A DNA stretch of 48,009 nucleotides from an uncultured Lachnospiraceae bacterium (GCA_944381535.1 CALWLN010000155.1:1-48009), one strand, 5' to 3'; shown: positions 32,961 to 42,255, counted from the first letter of the stretch. Notes: generated by a model not told the origin, from the letters alone. Made by a program: numbers and translations.

Positions 32961-34280
32961 ATGAAAAAGGTTGTAAAATTCGGCGGAAGTTCACTGGCCA
33001 GCGCGGAGCAGTTTAAGAAGGTGGCTGCGATTATTAAGGAGGAGGAATCCAGGCGGTATGTGGTGCCTTCCGCGCCGGGGAAACGCTTTGCGGATGATAC
33101 TAAAGTGACGGATATGCTCTACCAGTGCTATGATCTGGCGGAGCAGGGCAAGGATACCAAAGCCCTTCTTGACAGGATTGAGGGCCGTTACAATGAGATT
33201 ATCAGGGGATTGGGCTTAAAGCTGTCCCTGGATGAGGAATTTAAAGTGATTGCGGAGCAATTTGCCGCCGGGGCGGGCAGGGACTATGCGGCTTCCCGGG
33301 GCGAGTATTTGAACGGCATTGTGCTGGCGGACTATCTGGGCTTTGAATTTGTGGACGCCGCAGAGGTGATCTTTTTCCAGCCCAATGGGATGTTGAATGT
33401 GGATAAGACCAATAAAATGCTCCACGACTGTTTAAAGACAAAGGAATACGCGGTAATTCCCGGATTCTACGGGAGCCTGGATGACGGCACCATCCGTACC
33501 TTTTCCAGGGGAGGCTCCGATGTCACCGGTTCCCTGGTGGCACGGGCCATCCATGCGGATATGTATGAGAACTGGACGGATGTGTCGGGCTTTTTGGTGG
33601 CGGATCCCAGAATTGTCAGCAATCCGGAGGTCATTGAGTCCATCACCTACCGGGAGCTGCGGGAGCTTTCCTATATGGGTGCCGGTGTGCTCCATGAGGA
33701 GGCGATCTTCCCGGTGCGGAAGGAAGGGATTCCCATCAACATCCGCAATACCAACGCGCCGGAGGAAAAGGGAACTCTGATTGTGGAGAGCACCTGCAGG
33801 AAGCCCCGGTTTACTATCACCGGGATTGCCGGCAAGAAGGGCTTTGCGGCCATCAACGTGGATAAGGATATGATGAATTCGGAAATCGGCTTCGGCCGAA
33901 AGGTGCTGAGCGTCTTTGAGGAAAATGGTCTGTCCTTCGAGCACATGCCCTCCGGCATTGATACCATGACCATCGTGGTGCAGCAGGCGGAATTTGTGGA
34001 GAAAGAACAGCAGGTCATTGCGGGCATTCACCGGGCGGTACAGCCGGATATCATCGAGATGGAGTCGGATCTGGCTTTGATCGCGGTGGTGGGCCGCGGG
34101 ATGAAGGCCACCAGAGGAACTGTTGGAAGGATCTTCTCCGCCCTGGCCCACGCCCGGGTGAATGTTAAGATGATTGACCAGGGCTCCAGTGAGCTTAACG
34201 TTATCGTGGGCGTGAAGAGCTGTGATTTTGAGACGGCAATCCGGGCCATCTATGATATTTTTGTGACGTCGCAGTTGTAA
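32961..34280 (+). CDS. lysC: Aspartate kinase
   Basis: A 439-residue aspartokinase. It opens VVKFGGSSLAS, has PSAPGKRFADDTKVTD, GRDYAASRGEYLNG, FSRGGSDVTGSL and GFLVADPRIV in the kinase domain (about 1-290), and two C-terminal ACT domains (about 305-439, with ATRGTVGRIFSALAHARVNV). It phosphorylates aspartate, the first step to lysine, methionine, threonine and diaminopimelate. The standard VVVSAxG element reads VVPSAPG. Which end product inhibits it cannot be told from sequence. A SHINE site GGAGTGAAGGAAG precedes the ATG. It appears to be transcribed alone. Confidence 0.95.
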   Translation: MKKVVKFGGSSLASAEQFKKVAAIIKEEESRRYVVPSAPGKRFADDTKVTDMLYQCYDLAEQGKDTKALLDRIEGRYNEIIRGLGLKLSLDEEFKVIAEQFAAGAGRDYAASRGEYLNGIVLADYLGFEFVDAAEVIFFQPNGMLNVDKTNKMLHDCLKTKEYAVIPGFYGSLDDGTIRTFSRGGSDVTGSLVARAIHADMYENWTDVSGFLVADPRIVSNPEVIESITYRELRELSYMGAGVLHEEAIFPVRKEGIPINIRNTNAPEEKGTLIVESTCRKPRFTITGIAGKKGFAAINVDKDMMNSEIGFGRKVLSVFEENGLSFEHMPSGIDTMTIVVQQAEFVEKEQQVIAGIHRAVQPDIIEMESDLALIAVVGRGMKATRGTVGRIFSALAHARVNVKMIDQGSSELNVIVGVKSCDFETAIRAIYDIFVTSQL

Positions 34281-34370
34281 TTTCTGCCCGGAAGGAGTTT
34301 TGTGGCGTTTCCCCGAATCCTGTTCGGAGGAGGGACTTGAAAAGGGATAATAAGAGAAGGAGAGAAGATA

Positions 34371-35510
34371 ATGGAAAAAAGAAAAATGGAAAAACTGGGG
34401 ATTGAAACCAGCCTGCTGGGGTTTGGCTGCATGCGGTTCCCCACACTTGCGGACGGCGGTATTGACCAGGCTGCCACAGAGGGTATGCTGGACGAGGCTT
34501 ATCGGGCTGGGGTCAATTATTTTGACACTGCTTACGGTTACCACGACGGTGCCAGTGAAGGCACCGTGGGAAGGATTTTGAAAAAGTATGACCGGGATTC
34601 CTTTTTCCTGGCCACCAAGCTGCCCATGTGGCTGGTGGAAAAAGAGGAGGATGTGCCCCGTATTTTTGAGGAGCAGCTTTCAAGGCTATCTATGGATCAT
34701 GTGGACTTCTATCTGCTGCACGCCCTGAACAAAGACAGCTGGGAAAAGGTGAAAAAGCTCCACGTCATCGAAGCCTGCGAGGAATTCCGCAGGCAGGGCC
34801 GTATTAAATACCTGGGCTTCTCCTTCCATGACTCCTATGAGGTCTTTGAGGAGATTCTTACATACTATCACTGGGATTTTTGCCAGATTCAGTACAACTA
34901 TATGGATACCGAAGCGCAGGCCGGCGATAAGGGCTATGCCTTGACGGAAAAGCTGGGGATTCCTATGGTAGTCATGGAACCGGTGCGGGGCGGCAGTCTG
35001 GCCGGATACGCTCCTGAGATCAACGAAAAATTTAAAGCTATGGACCCGGAGGCTTCTATTGCCTCCTATGCTCTGCGGTGGGTGGGAAGCCATCCCAACG
35101 TGAAGGTGGTCCTAAGCGGCATGTCCAATCTGGAGCAGACCAGAGACAACCTTAAGACCTTTGGGGACTTTAAGCCGCTGACGGTGGGGGAGAGCGCCGG
35201 GATTGAGGATGTGGTGAAGTCCATACGGGAGCGGGTGCAGAATGGTTGCACCGGCTGCCGGTACTGTATGCCCTGTCCTGCGGGCGTCAATATTCCGGGA
35301 AGCTTCAGGGCCTGGAATGAGTATCATATGTACGGCAATTACGCGGTGTCCAAAGGCGCATGGGAGGGCGGTATCAAGGAGGAAGAAAAGCCCAAAAACT
35401 GTGTGGAGTGCGGAAAGTGCGAGACTGTCTGCCCCCAGCACATTCATATCCGGGAGGATTTAAAGAAGGTTCAGAAGGATCTGGATGAGGCCGCCGGTAA
35501 GCAGGCATAA
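34371..35510 (+). CDS. Aldo/keto reductase with C-terminal ferredoxin-like 4Fe-4S cysteines
   Basis: A 379-residue protein. The AKR barrel has FDTAYGYHDG with the catalytic Asp and Tyr, LATKLPMW with the Lys and DFYLLHAL with the His. A C-terminal domain follows with CTGCRYCMPCPAGVNIP and NCVECGKCETVCP, eight cysteines in iron-sulfur spacing. This AKR-ferredoxin fusion type is common in Clostridia; the substrate is unknown. GAGAAGGAG precedes the start. It stands 71 bp before the mutarotase gene and may head a small sugar operon with it. Confidence 0.92.
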   Translation: MEKRKMEKLGIETSLLGFGCMRFPTLADGGIDQAATEGMLDEAYRAGVNYFDTAYGYHDGASEGTVGRILKKYDRDSFFLATKLPMWLVEKEEDVPRIFEEQLSRLSMDHVDFYLLHALNKDSWEKVKKLHVIEACEEFRRQGRIKYLGFSFHDSYEVFEEILTYYHWDFCQIQYNYMDTEAQAGDKGYALTEKLGIPMVVMEPVRGGSLAGYAPEINEKFKAMDPEASIASYALRWVGSHPNVKVVLSGMSNLEQTRDNLKTFGDFKPLTVGESAGIEDVVKSIRERVQNGCTGCRYCMPCPAGVNIPGSFRAWNEYHMYGNYAVSKGAWEGGIKEEEKPKNCVECGKCETVCPQHIHIREDLKKVQKDLDEAAGKQA

Positions 35511-35581
35511 TGGAATGAAATATATCGGCAGATGAAAAGAAGTCATGGCGCAGGCAGGCGCGGACATTAAGGAGGAGAACC

Positions 35582-35893
35582 ATGATCAAAGGCTTTAAGA
35601 TGAAGCTCCATCCGGGGCAGGAACAGGAGTATGAGAAGCGGCACAATGAGCTGTGGCCGGAAATGCAGGATATGATTCACGAGTACGGTGGCAGGAATTA
35701 CACCATTTTTCTGGACAAGGAGACCCTCACGCTCTTCGGGTACATTGAGATTGAGGACGAGGAGCTGTGGGCAAAGAGCGCGGATACGCCCATCAACCGG
35801 AAGTGGTGGGATTTCATGGCGGATATCATGGAGGTGAACCCGGACAACAGCCCGGTTTCGGTGGATTTGCAGAAGGTGTTCCATCTGGATTAA
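35582..35893 (+). CDS. rhaM: L-rhamnose mutarotase family protein
   Basis: A 103-residue dimeric ferredoxin-like protein. The active-site Tyr17 and His21 lie in EYEKRHNELWPEM, one residue off E. coli RhaM Tyr18/His22 as I recall them. IFLDKETLTLFGYIE and the RKWWDFMADIM end match the family. It interconverts anomers of rhamnose or related sugars. No rhamnose kinase or isomerase is nearby, so the physiological sugar may differ. GAGGAG lies upstream, and the acetyltransferase follows 12 bp later. Confidence 0.88.
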   Translation: MIKGFKMKLHPGQEQEYEKRHNELWPEMQDMIHEYGGRNYTIFLDKETLTLFGYIEIEDEELWAKSADTPINRKWWDFMADIMEVNPDNSPVSVDLQKVFHLD

Positions 35894-35905
35894 AGGAGAT
35901 TGCGG

Positions 35906-36541
35906 ATGAGAGAAGAAGAAAAAATTTTTGCGGGAGTTTTATTTGCGCCGGGAAAGGAAGAGCTACAGGCAAAAAAGAGAAGGACCCACAACTTGAACAG
36001 GGACTACAATCAGACCCGTGAGGAGGAGACGGAGAAGCGGAATGCTATCATCCGGGAAATCGTGGGCGAAATCGGCGAGGGTTTCTTTTTTCAGGGACCC
36101 ATCTATTTTCACTATGGGTGCCACACAAAAATCGGAAAGAATCTTTTTGCGAACTTTAATTTTACCGTACAGGACGATACCTGGGTCACCATCGGGGACC
36201 GCTGCAACTTCGGCCCCAATGTGACTATCGTTACGCCCATTCATCCCATGATTGCAGAGGAGCGCAGGGAGATGATGGACAAGGACGGCAATGTACTGCG
36301 CATGTGCTATGCCAAGCCGGTCACCATTGGAAATGACTGCTGGTTCGGAGCCAATGTGACGGTCTGTCCCGGCGTGACCATCGGCAACGGCTGTGTCATC
36401 GGCGCCGGAAGCGTCGTCACTCGGGACATTCCCGACAATTCCTTTGCCGCGGGAGTTCCCTGCAGGGTTATCCGGGAGATCACGGAGGCGGACAGCATGA
36501 AGTACAAGCCGGAGATCCTTGGGGATAACCGGGTGATCTAG
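35906..36541 (+). CDS. Sugar O-acetyltransferase (maltose/galactoside acetyltransferase family)
   Basis: A 211-residue left-handed beta-helix acetyltransferase of the LacA/Maa type, with an N-terminal Mac domain and hexapeptide repeats (IGDRCNFGPNVTI, IGNDCWFGANVTV, IGNGCVIGAGSVV). The catalytic histidine is in VTPIHP. It moves acetyl from acetyl-CoA to a sugar hydroxyl, probably for detoxification of excess sugar. The ATG at 35906 follows AAAGGAG; a TTG at 35900 is rejected. It is operonic with RhaM and 21 bp before the MFS gene. Confidence 0.9.
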   Translation: MREEEKIFAGVLFAPGKEELQAKKRRTHNLNRDYNQTREEETEKRNAIIREIVGEIGEGFFFQGPIYFHYGCHTKIGKNLFANFNFTVQDDTWVTIGDRCNFGPNVTIVTPIHPMIAEERREMMDKDGNVLRMCYAKPVTIGNDCWFGANVTVCPGVTIGNGCVIGAGSVVTRDIPDNSFAAGVPCRVIREITEADSMKYKPEILGDNRVI

Positions 36542-36562
36542 GGCAGCGATGGAGGACTTCAT

Positions 36563-37735
36563 ATGTATTCCTTGTTACTGATAATTATCTACCTGGCATT
36601 TATCAGCCTGGGATTGCCGGATTCCCTTCTGGGGTCCGGCTGGCCGGTGATGTATGGGGAGCTGGGGGTGCCCATGTCCTATGCGGGGATCATCACCATG
36701 ATCATTTCCGGGGGGACCATTGTATCAAGCCTGTTGTCCGATAAGATGACCCGCAGGCTTGGGGCTGGGCTTGTGACGGCTGTCAGCGTACTTATGACGG
36801 CGGTGGCGCTGTTTGGATTTTCCATATCCAATTCCTTCATACTGCTCTGTCTCTGGGCGATTCCCTATGGCCTGGGGGCCGGAGGCGTGGACGCGGCGCT
36901 GAATAATTATGTTGCGCTGCATTACACCTCCCGGCATATGAGCTGGCTTCACTGCTTCTGGGGCGTGGGCACGGTCATCAGCCCCTATATTATGAGCTTT
37001 TCCCTGACGAGAGGCTTCGGATGGGGTATGGGCTACCGGTCCGTGGCTGTGGTACAGATGGTATTGACGGTCTGCCTGTTCTTAAGCCTTCCTCTTTGGA
37101 GCCGGAGGAAAACGGATTCTCCGGAGGAGGGAAATGCCAGGGGACTGTCGCTGCCCCAGGTGCTGAAAATCGGCGGGGTGAAATTCGTGCTCCTGACGTT
37201 CTTCGGGTATTGCGCGCTGGAAGGAACGGCAGGGATATGGGCCAGCAGCTATCTGGTGCAGTACCGGGGCATTGATTCGGAGACGGCGGCCATGTTTGCC
37301 TCTCTGTTTTATATCGGCATTACCGCGGGACGGTTTCTTGGCGGCTTCATTTCGGAAAGGCTTGGGGATAAGCGGTTGATCCGATACGGGATCGTAATTA
37401 TCATCGCGGGCGTTCTGCTGGTGGGAATTCCCTTTGACGCTGATTGGCCGGGGTTATTTGGGCTGATTGTCATCGGTCTGGGCTGCGCTCCGGTGTATCC
37501 TTCTATTATCCATGCCACGCCGGACAATTTCGGAAAGGAAAATTCCCAGGCGGTCATCGGCATGCAGATGGCCAGCGCTTATGTGGGGTCTACCTTTATG
37601 CCGCCGCTGTTCGGGCTGATCGCAGGGAACATTTCCATCGGGTTCTATCCACTGTTTCTGCTGGTGTTTGCGGTTTTGATGCTGGTGATGTCGGAGAGTC
37701 TGAACCGGTATAAGGCTCGGAGGAAGGCGGCATAA
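36563..37735 (+). CDS. MFS transporter
   Basis: A 390-residue protein with about 12 hydrophobic helices and the family loop pattern SDKMTRRLGAG after the second helix. The second half contains GGFISERLGDKRLIRYG, the duplicated counterpart. It resembles sugar-type MFS permeases in overall pattern (FucP/YbjJ-like), but no substrate can be named. GGAGGA precedes the start. Gene order with the mutarotase and acetyltransferase suggests sugar uptake or efflux. Confidence 0.88.
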   Translation: MYSLLLIIIYLAFISLGLPDSLLGSGWPVMYGELGVPMSYAGIITMIISGGTIVSSLLSDKMTRRLGAGLVTAVSVLMTAVALFGFSISNSFILLCLWAIPYGLGAGGVDAALNNYVALHYTSRHMSWLHCFWGVGTVISPYIMSFSLTRGFGWGMGYRSVAVVQMVLTVCLFLSLPLWSRRKTDSPEEGNARGLSLPQVLKIGGVKFVLLTFFGYCALEGTAGIWASSYLVQYRGIDSETAAMFASLFYIGITAGRFLGGFISERLGDKRLIRYGIVIIIAGVLLVGIPFDADWPGLFGLIVIGLGCAPVYPSIIHATPDNFGKENSQAVIGMQMASAYVGSTFMPPLFGLIAGNISIGFYPLFLLVFAVLMLVMSESLNRYKARRKAA

Positions 37736-37811
37736 CACAGTTTGGCTGAGTGCCGATGCCAGTCAACGGGCGCTGTAATCTTAGAAAATTTTAGAAAATA
37801 GAGTAATGGCC

Positions 37812-37859
37812 TTGACATAAGAGGTTTATTGTTATAGACTAGGTTTATAATAATAAACC
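37812..37859 (+). promoter_or_regulatory. Promoter with palindromic BlaI-type operator
   Basis: TTGACA (37812-37817), 17 bp, TAGACT (37835-37840). A 14-base arm GGTTTATTGTTATA (37823-37836) matches the reverse complement of 37846-37859 at 13 of 14 positions with a 9-bp spacer. The palindrome covers the -10 and the start site, where a BlaI dimer would block transcription, so autoregulation of the following genes is likely. Confidence 0.78.
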
Positions 37860-37977
37860 ACTTTTGTGTACAGAAAAAGTACCTGGAAATAATAAAACTG
37901 CCGGACGATAGTTTACATAAGATGTATTACCTGACAGAAGCTCAAATTTTTTATTAGGAAAGAAGGGAGTCGTACTT

Positions 37978-38349
37978 ATGGAGATACAGAAAATTGCTGA
38001 CGGAGAATACCGTTTTGCTCAGCTTGTGTGGGAGCAGGAGCCTATCAATTCCACGGCGCTGGTAAAGCTGTCCCAGGAGCGCCTGGGTTGGAAGAAGGCC
38101 ACCACCTACACGGTGCTTCGCAAACTCTGTGAAAAGGGTATTTTACAGAATGAGAATGCCACGGTTACCTCCCTGGTAAAAAAGGAGGAGGTACAGAGAC
38201 GGGAGAGCGAGGCGTTGCTGGAAAGGAGTTTCGGCAATTCTCTTCCGGCGTTTCTGGCGGCCTTTTTGAAGGACAAGAAGCTGACGGAGGCGGAAGCGGA
38301 GGAATTGAAGCAGATGATTGAGGCGGCCAGCGAGAGGCGTGCGAAATAG
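37978..38349 (+). CDS. BlaI/MecI/CopY-family repressor
   Basis: A 123-residue winged-helix repressor with the family features WEQEPINSTALVKLSQ, GWKKATTYTVLRKLCEKG and a helical C-terminal dimerisation part. It represses the operon until the partner sensor peptidase is activated and cleaves it. The usual cleavage region lies in the C-terminal helices, but the exact site is not readable. The operator palindrome lies about 120 bp upstream. It is 78 bp before the M56 gene. Confidence 0.92.
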   Translation: MEIQKIADGEYRFAQLVWEQEPINSTALVKLSQERLGWKKATTYTVLRKLCEKGILQNENATVTSLVKKEEVQRRESEALLERSFGNSLPAFLAAFLKDKKLTEAEAEELKQMIEAASERRAK

Positions 38350-38427
38350 AGGAAGTGGACCGGCGGGGAGACTTTAACCTGTGCAGCATATTGTTCTGCT
38401 AAAGATTAGAATATAGGGAGGTATTTT

Positions 38428-40629
38428 ATGGGTGCTGTTTTTTCGAAAATTCTGAGTATGAGTTTAAGCGCCAGCTTTGTGATTGGGGCGGTGCTTGTGC
38501 TTCGGCTGCTGCTTTGGCGGGCGCCGAAAAAGTATTCTTATATTTTATGGCTGCTGGTGTTCTTCCGGCTGTTGTGTCCTTTCACCATAGAGTCGCCCTT
38601 AAGTCTGGTTCCGGTGAAGGAGGACGCCATTGCCTATCAGGGCGGCGCCGGCGGGGAAAGCATGAAAATCGACACGGGTATCGGCGTTGTGGACAGGCTG
38701 GCGGTGGAGGGGATTACAAAGGCCGGGGATAAAATTTTTCAGTTGAATGGGAACGTGAATGGCGCCGTATCCGGAATCGGTGACCATACTGCGGGAATGG
38801 CTGCGGCAGGGGGAGAGCACAGGAGTCTTACCGGCGTGTTTGTTACAGCGGCAGGATGGATCTGGGTATTTGGCATGGCGGTACTGCTGGCTTATGGTGT
38901 GGCCCAGATACTGCGGCTCCGGTACCGGCTGCGGACAGCGGTCCGGGTCAGCGGAGCGGAGATTGGCCCTTGTCCCATACCGGTCTATGAGAGCGACTCT
39001 CTCAAAACCGCTTTTTTGCTGGGTTTGTTCCGGCCGCGGATTTATCTGCCTCTGGGAATTGAAGAGGAGCAGGGGTATGTGATTGCCCATGAGTGGATGC
39101 ACAGGAAGCGGTTGGACCACATTGTGAAGCCCATCTGTTATCTGGCAGTGGTGCTGCACTGGTTCAATCCACTGGTATGGCTGGCGTTTTGTTTTATGAC
39201 CAGGGATATGGAGATGGCCTGTGATGAACAGGTGCTGGGAGAAGCCATCCGGGATATTCGCAGTGATTACTCCAAAAGCCTTCTGAAGCTGTCGGTGAAG
39301 GGCAGCGGCCTGACGGTGCCCCTGGCTTTTGGGGAGACCAACACGAAGGAGCGTATCAAGCATGCGCTAAACTATAGGAGGCCTTCTGTCTGGATTGGCA
39401 TAGGGGCGATTCTGGTGATAATCATTGCGGCTGTCACCCTGCTGACGGCCGGCCGTGGCGGAAACCGCCTTTTCGGCGGCGGGGACGACGGGAGCGGCTT
39501 GTCAGGGATTTGGCAGGAACCCTTATCGGAGGAAGAATTTTACAGGCAGCTTTCCGAAAACCGGAACCCTTATATCGGGGACGCCAGCGCCAATGGCCGT
39601 ATCATCGGGCTTTTGCCGGGGCTTGCCGGTTATGCGTACGCCGGAACGGAACTTCAGACAAGCACGGAGCCTTATGAATTAACGATTTTCTATCAACAGA
39701 CGGAACCCATCTCCGTGGAACAGGAGCTTGAAAACGCGGACATTATGGCCCGCAATGCCATGTATTTGTTTGCCGCCATTGAAAATATGGGCCGGTGTCA
39801 ATTTGAACTGGAGCCGGGCGCATGGGCGGATCATACAGGAAGTATCTGCGGTTATGGCCGGGAGGAGATGGAGGCAATTTACGGCCCCCTCTATGAAAAA
39901 TCCGAGACGCCCGAAAGTCTTAGGCAGCTGGCGGAGGATTATGATGCTTATCAGGAGGAGATGAGGGAACTTTTGTCCAGCACGCCTGTGGAAGTGCGTG
40001 AGGAGTATCGGACGGAGGGGGCTGGTTCCGCCGGATCCGGGGAGGAATCAGAGAATCCCGGGCAGGATGCTTCTGCGGAAGAGCAGGATTTAGGGAATAC
40101 GGATGCCGTGCTGGAAGCGTTATTTTCGGAGGCGATTCTCAATGCAACTGCGGATTCGTCTCCGGAGGGGAAACACGTGGAGGTGCATACCATACTGGGC
40201 GGTGAAAGTGCCGTTTTTCGGGAATTGACGCGATCCGACAGGGAGATGGTGTTTTATCTTCTGGTGCGGGAGTTAACCTATGATGACAGCCCCCTGACCA
40301 TTGAGGAAGCCAATGCCGCTTCTTTGGAAGGTGCGGAAGGAGGGCAGACGGGCACGGCGGTTTTGGATTCCCGGGTTATCGCGAACCGGGTGCTGGCGGG
40401 CAGCAGCTTTCCTGCCAGGGTCACCATTTCCAGGGATGAGAGCGGCGCTATGTCGGTGTCGGAGTTCTGGGTTCCCGGAGCTGGTACATGGGAGGAAGAT
40501 ATCCGGGCGGAATTTCCGGAGGAATATTGGAATGCGGCCATCACCATGGAAGGGTATCAGGAAAGCCTGGAGGAGGCAATGCTTCAAAAGATTTCCTCGT
40601 ATTTTATCGCGGAGATGGGGGACTTGTAA
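38428..40629 (+). CDS. M56-family (BlaR1/MecR1-like) sensor peptidase with DUF4825-like domain
   Basis: A 733-residue membrane protein. Four helices in the first 400 residues (about 7-25, 35-50, 145-165 and 310-330) flank the zinc site AHEWMHRKRLDH (His221-Glu222 and His225). The extracellular region starts near residue 350. At 381-460, YIGDASANG and QTSTEPYELTIFY resemble DUF4825, a domain often found after Clostridial M56 proteins. The penicillin-binding SxxK sensor domain of BlaR1 was not seen, so it is unlikely to sense beta-lactams. It likely cleaves the BlaI repressor when the outer domain senses an unknown signal. The last codons overlap the next gene. Confidence 0.88.
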   Translation: MGAVFSKILSMSLSASFVIGAVLVLRLLLWRAPKKYSYILWLLVFFRLLCPFTIESPLSLVPVKEDAIAYQGGAGGESMKIDTGIGVVDRLAVEGITKAGDKIFQLNGNVNGAVSGIGDHTAGMAAAGGEHRSLTGVFVTAAGWIWVFGMAVLLAYGVAQILRLRYRLRTAVRVSGAEIGPCPIPVYESDSLKTAFLLGLFRPRIYLPLGIEEEQGYVIAHEWMHRKRLDHIVKPICYLAVVLHWFNPLVWLAFCFMTRDMEMACDEQVLGEAIRDIRSDYSKSLLKLSVKGSGLTVPLAFGETNTKERIKHALNYRRPSVWIGIGAILVIIIAAVTLLTAGRGGNRLFGGGDDGSGLSGIWQEPLSEEEFYRQLSENRNPYIGDASANGRIIGLLPGLAGYAYAGTELQTSTEPYELTIFYQQTEPISVEQELENADIMARNAMYLFAAIENMGRCQFELEPGAWADHTGSICGYGREEMEAIYGPLYEKSETPESLRQLAEDYDAYQEEMRELLSSTPVEVREEYRTEGAGSAGSGEESENPGQDASAEEQDLGNTDAVLEALFSEAILNATADSSPEGKHVEVHTILGGESAVFRELTRSDREMVFYLLVRELTYDDSPLTIEEANAASLEGAEGGQTGTAVLDSRVIANRVLAGSSFPARVTISRDESGAMSVSEFWVPGAGTWEEDIRAEFPEEYWNAAITMEGYQESLEEAMLQKISSYFIAEMGDL

Positions 40630-41288
40630 TGATTGCGGGGAAAAGGGTATTTTGGATAGGTTTGACATCCGTATGCCTTATTTTGCTGTGTGCGGCATGT
40701 GAGAAAACGGACGGGAAAAAGACACAGCCTGCGGGACGGCTTGCCGGAGGAGCTGTGGGAGGAATCGCGGGGGAAATCCTGGAAAAGACGCCGGTAGATA
40801 CCTGGGAGGAGTTGAGGGAGGAAGTTCTGGGAGAGAGGCCGGAGGAATCGCCGGAGGGGGAGGAAAGTTCCTCATTGGACTGGCCGGAAATTACGGATGA
40901 GGGTGTTGATGAGGCGCTGTTTTTGGAACATTTGGATATAGAGATGCTGGAAGCTGTTGCTTTTGAGCTTCAGACGCTGGTGGATGAGGAGATGGAAGCG
41001 GAGCGGGAGAACCCGGAGATTGTGATTACCGAAGGCTGGGTGAGGGTGTTTGACAGCGACCGGTACAAAAAGGTACTGGGCATGGGAGAGGCGGCTATGA
41101 AGCCCCTGTACTGGATTATTTACAAAAGCCCTGAGGCAGGAATGTATGAATATATCTGCGCTGCGGCTTTGGCAGAGTTGTCCGGGTATCCGCTTGAAAA
41201 TGATGACGGCACGCAGACCTGGACAAATTCCAAAGAATTTTTGGAGAGATTTGATGAGATGGTGCTGGAGCTGCACAGCAGCGAATAG
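40629..41288 (+). CDS. Small lipoprotein coupled to the M56 sensor gene
   Basis: A 219-residue putative lipoprotein with a signal sequence and lipobox LLCAAC near residue 22. The Glu/Gly-rich linker (about 25-85) is followed by a helical C-terminal domain ending in LVLELHSSE. The ATG overlaps the stop of the M56 gene (TAATG), so translation is coupled and the ATG at 40629 is preferred over upstream starts inside the M56 gene. It may be an extracytoplasmic partner of the sensor. No known family recognised. Confidence 0.8.
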   Translation: MIAGKRVFWIGLTSVCLILLCAACEKTDGKKTQPAGRLAGGAVGGIAGEILEKTPVDTWEELREEVLGERPEESPEGEESSSLDWPEITDEGVDEALFLEHLDIEMLEAVAFELQTLVDEEMEAERENPEIVITEGWVRVFDSDRYKKVLGMGEAAMKPLYWIIYKSPEAGMYEYICAAALAELSGYPLENDDGTQTWTNSKEFLERFDEMVLELHSSE

Positions 41289-41450
41289 CCTTCGGAGAAG
41301 GCGGTCTGTGGCTTGCTGTCTGAACTGTTACAACGTGCCGTGTGAGATTTTAGGCAAGGGATAAATTCGCTTGAATGTCAGCCGTAAATATGAGAAAATA
41401 TAACCCAGAGGATATATTCTAGAGGATAGAATCCGGAGGGATGTGATAAA

Positions 41451-42236
41451 ATGACCGATTACGAGAAAGTCGTTACCTGGTGGCGAGAAAAAGGGATAAC
41501 CACAGACGCTGAGCTTGCGGAAGCGCTGAACGGACACAGCATCGCTTTTGCATATCATTCCGGCAAAATTGAAAATGATAATATTACCTATCATGATACC
41601 AGAGAAATTTTTGAGCATGACGGGGTAACATCTTATACCGGGGATTTGCGGACATTGTTTGAGATTCGTAACGAGAAGGATGCCTATGAACTGTTTTTGA
41701 TAGCATTTCGTGAAAAATGGCCTTTCGATGAAGCGCTCATCAAGAAAATGCAAAAGCGTTTGACCCGGAATACCTATGATATACGCAGATGGCAGTTGGG
41801 GGAACGACCCGGAGAATATAAGCATCACGATTATATGACCGGAAAAGAGGAAATCGGAGCCCCGCCGGAGGACGTGCAGGAAGAAATGGCCGAACTGCTG
41901 ACAGAGTTAAAGGAAGTCTCGGACAAAGATGCTTTCACAGCTGCGGCGTGTTTTCAGGCAAAATTTGAAAATATTCATCCCTTGGCGGATGGCAACGGGC
42001 GCACGGGCCGGTTGGCAATGAATTACTTTCTGGTGACGCACAATCACCCGCCTGTGACGATCCATGAGGAGGATCGAAAATTTTACTACGACGCGCTGGA
42101 AGCCTGGGATGTCAGGCAGGAGCTTCGTCCTCTTCTTGATTTTCTGAGGGAACAGACGGAAAAGACATGGAAAAAGCAGGTTTGCAGGAAAGCCGGTTAT
42201 CGTGACGGCACCGGAAGCTGGAGAATCATTCGATGA
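41451..42236 (+). CDS. Fic-domain protein
   Basis: A 261-residue Fic protein with the AMP-transfer motif HPLADGNGRTGR (His176) and, near the N-terminus, SGKIEN (Ser37-Asn42). The latter matches the (S/T)xxxE(G/N) inhibitory helix of class II Fic proteins, so activity is probably held in check by Glu41. Fic enzymes AMPylate or otherwise modify target proteins. The target is unknown. CCGGAGGGATGTG precedes the start. It stands next to a decayed nucleotidyltransferase/HEPN pair, a neighbourhood typical of toxin-antitoxin clusters. Confidence 0.92.
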   Translation: MTDYEKVVTWWREKGITTDAELAEALNGHSIAFAYHSGKIENDNITYHDTREIFEHDGVTSYTGDLRTLFEIRNEKDAYELFLIAFREKWPFDEALIKKMQKRLTRNTYDIRRWQLGERPGEYKHHDYMTGKEEIGAPPEDVQEEMAELLTELKEVSDKDAFTAAACFQAKFENIHPLADGNGRTGRLAMNYFLVTHNHPPVTIHEEDRKFYYDALEAWDVRQELRPLLDFLREQTEKTWKKQVCRKAGYRDGTGSWRIIR

Positions 42237-42255
42237 TGGGTCGGTCTGGGTGTAA

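Noticed and set aside
33432-34544. Minus-strand open frame of 370 codons
   Set aside because: Antisense to aspartate kinase and the AKR start, which both have strong domain evidence; no domain or ribosome-binding site on this strand.
41289-41304. GCCTTC-GGA-GAAGGC hairpin after the lipoprotein gene as terminator
   Set aside because: The stem is short and no T run follows.
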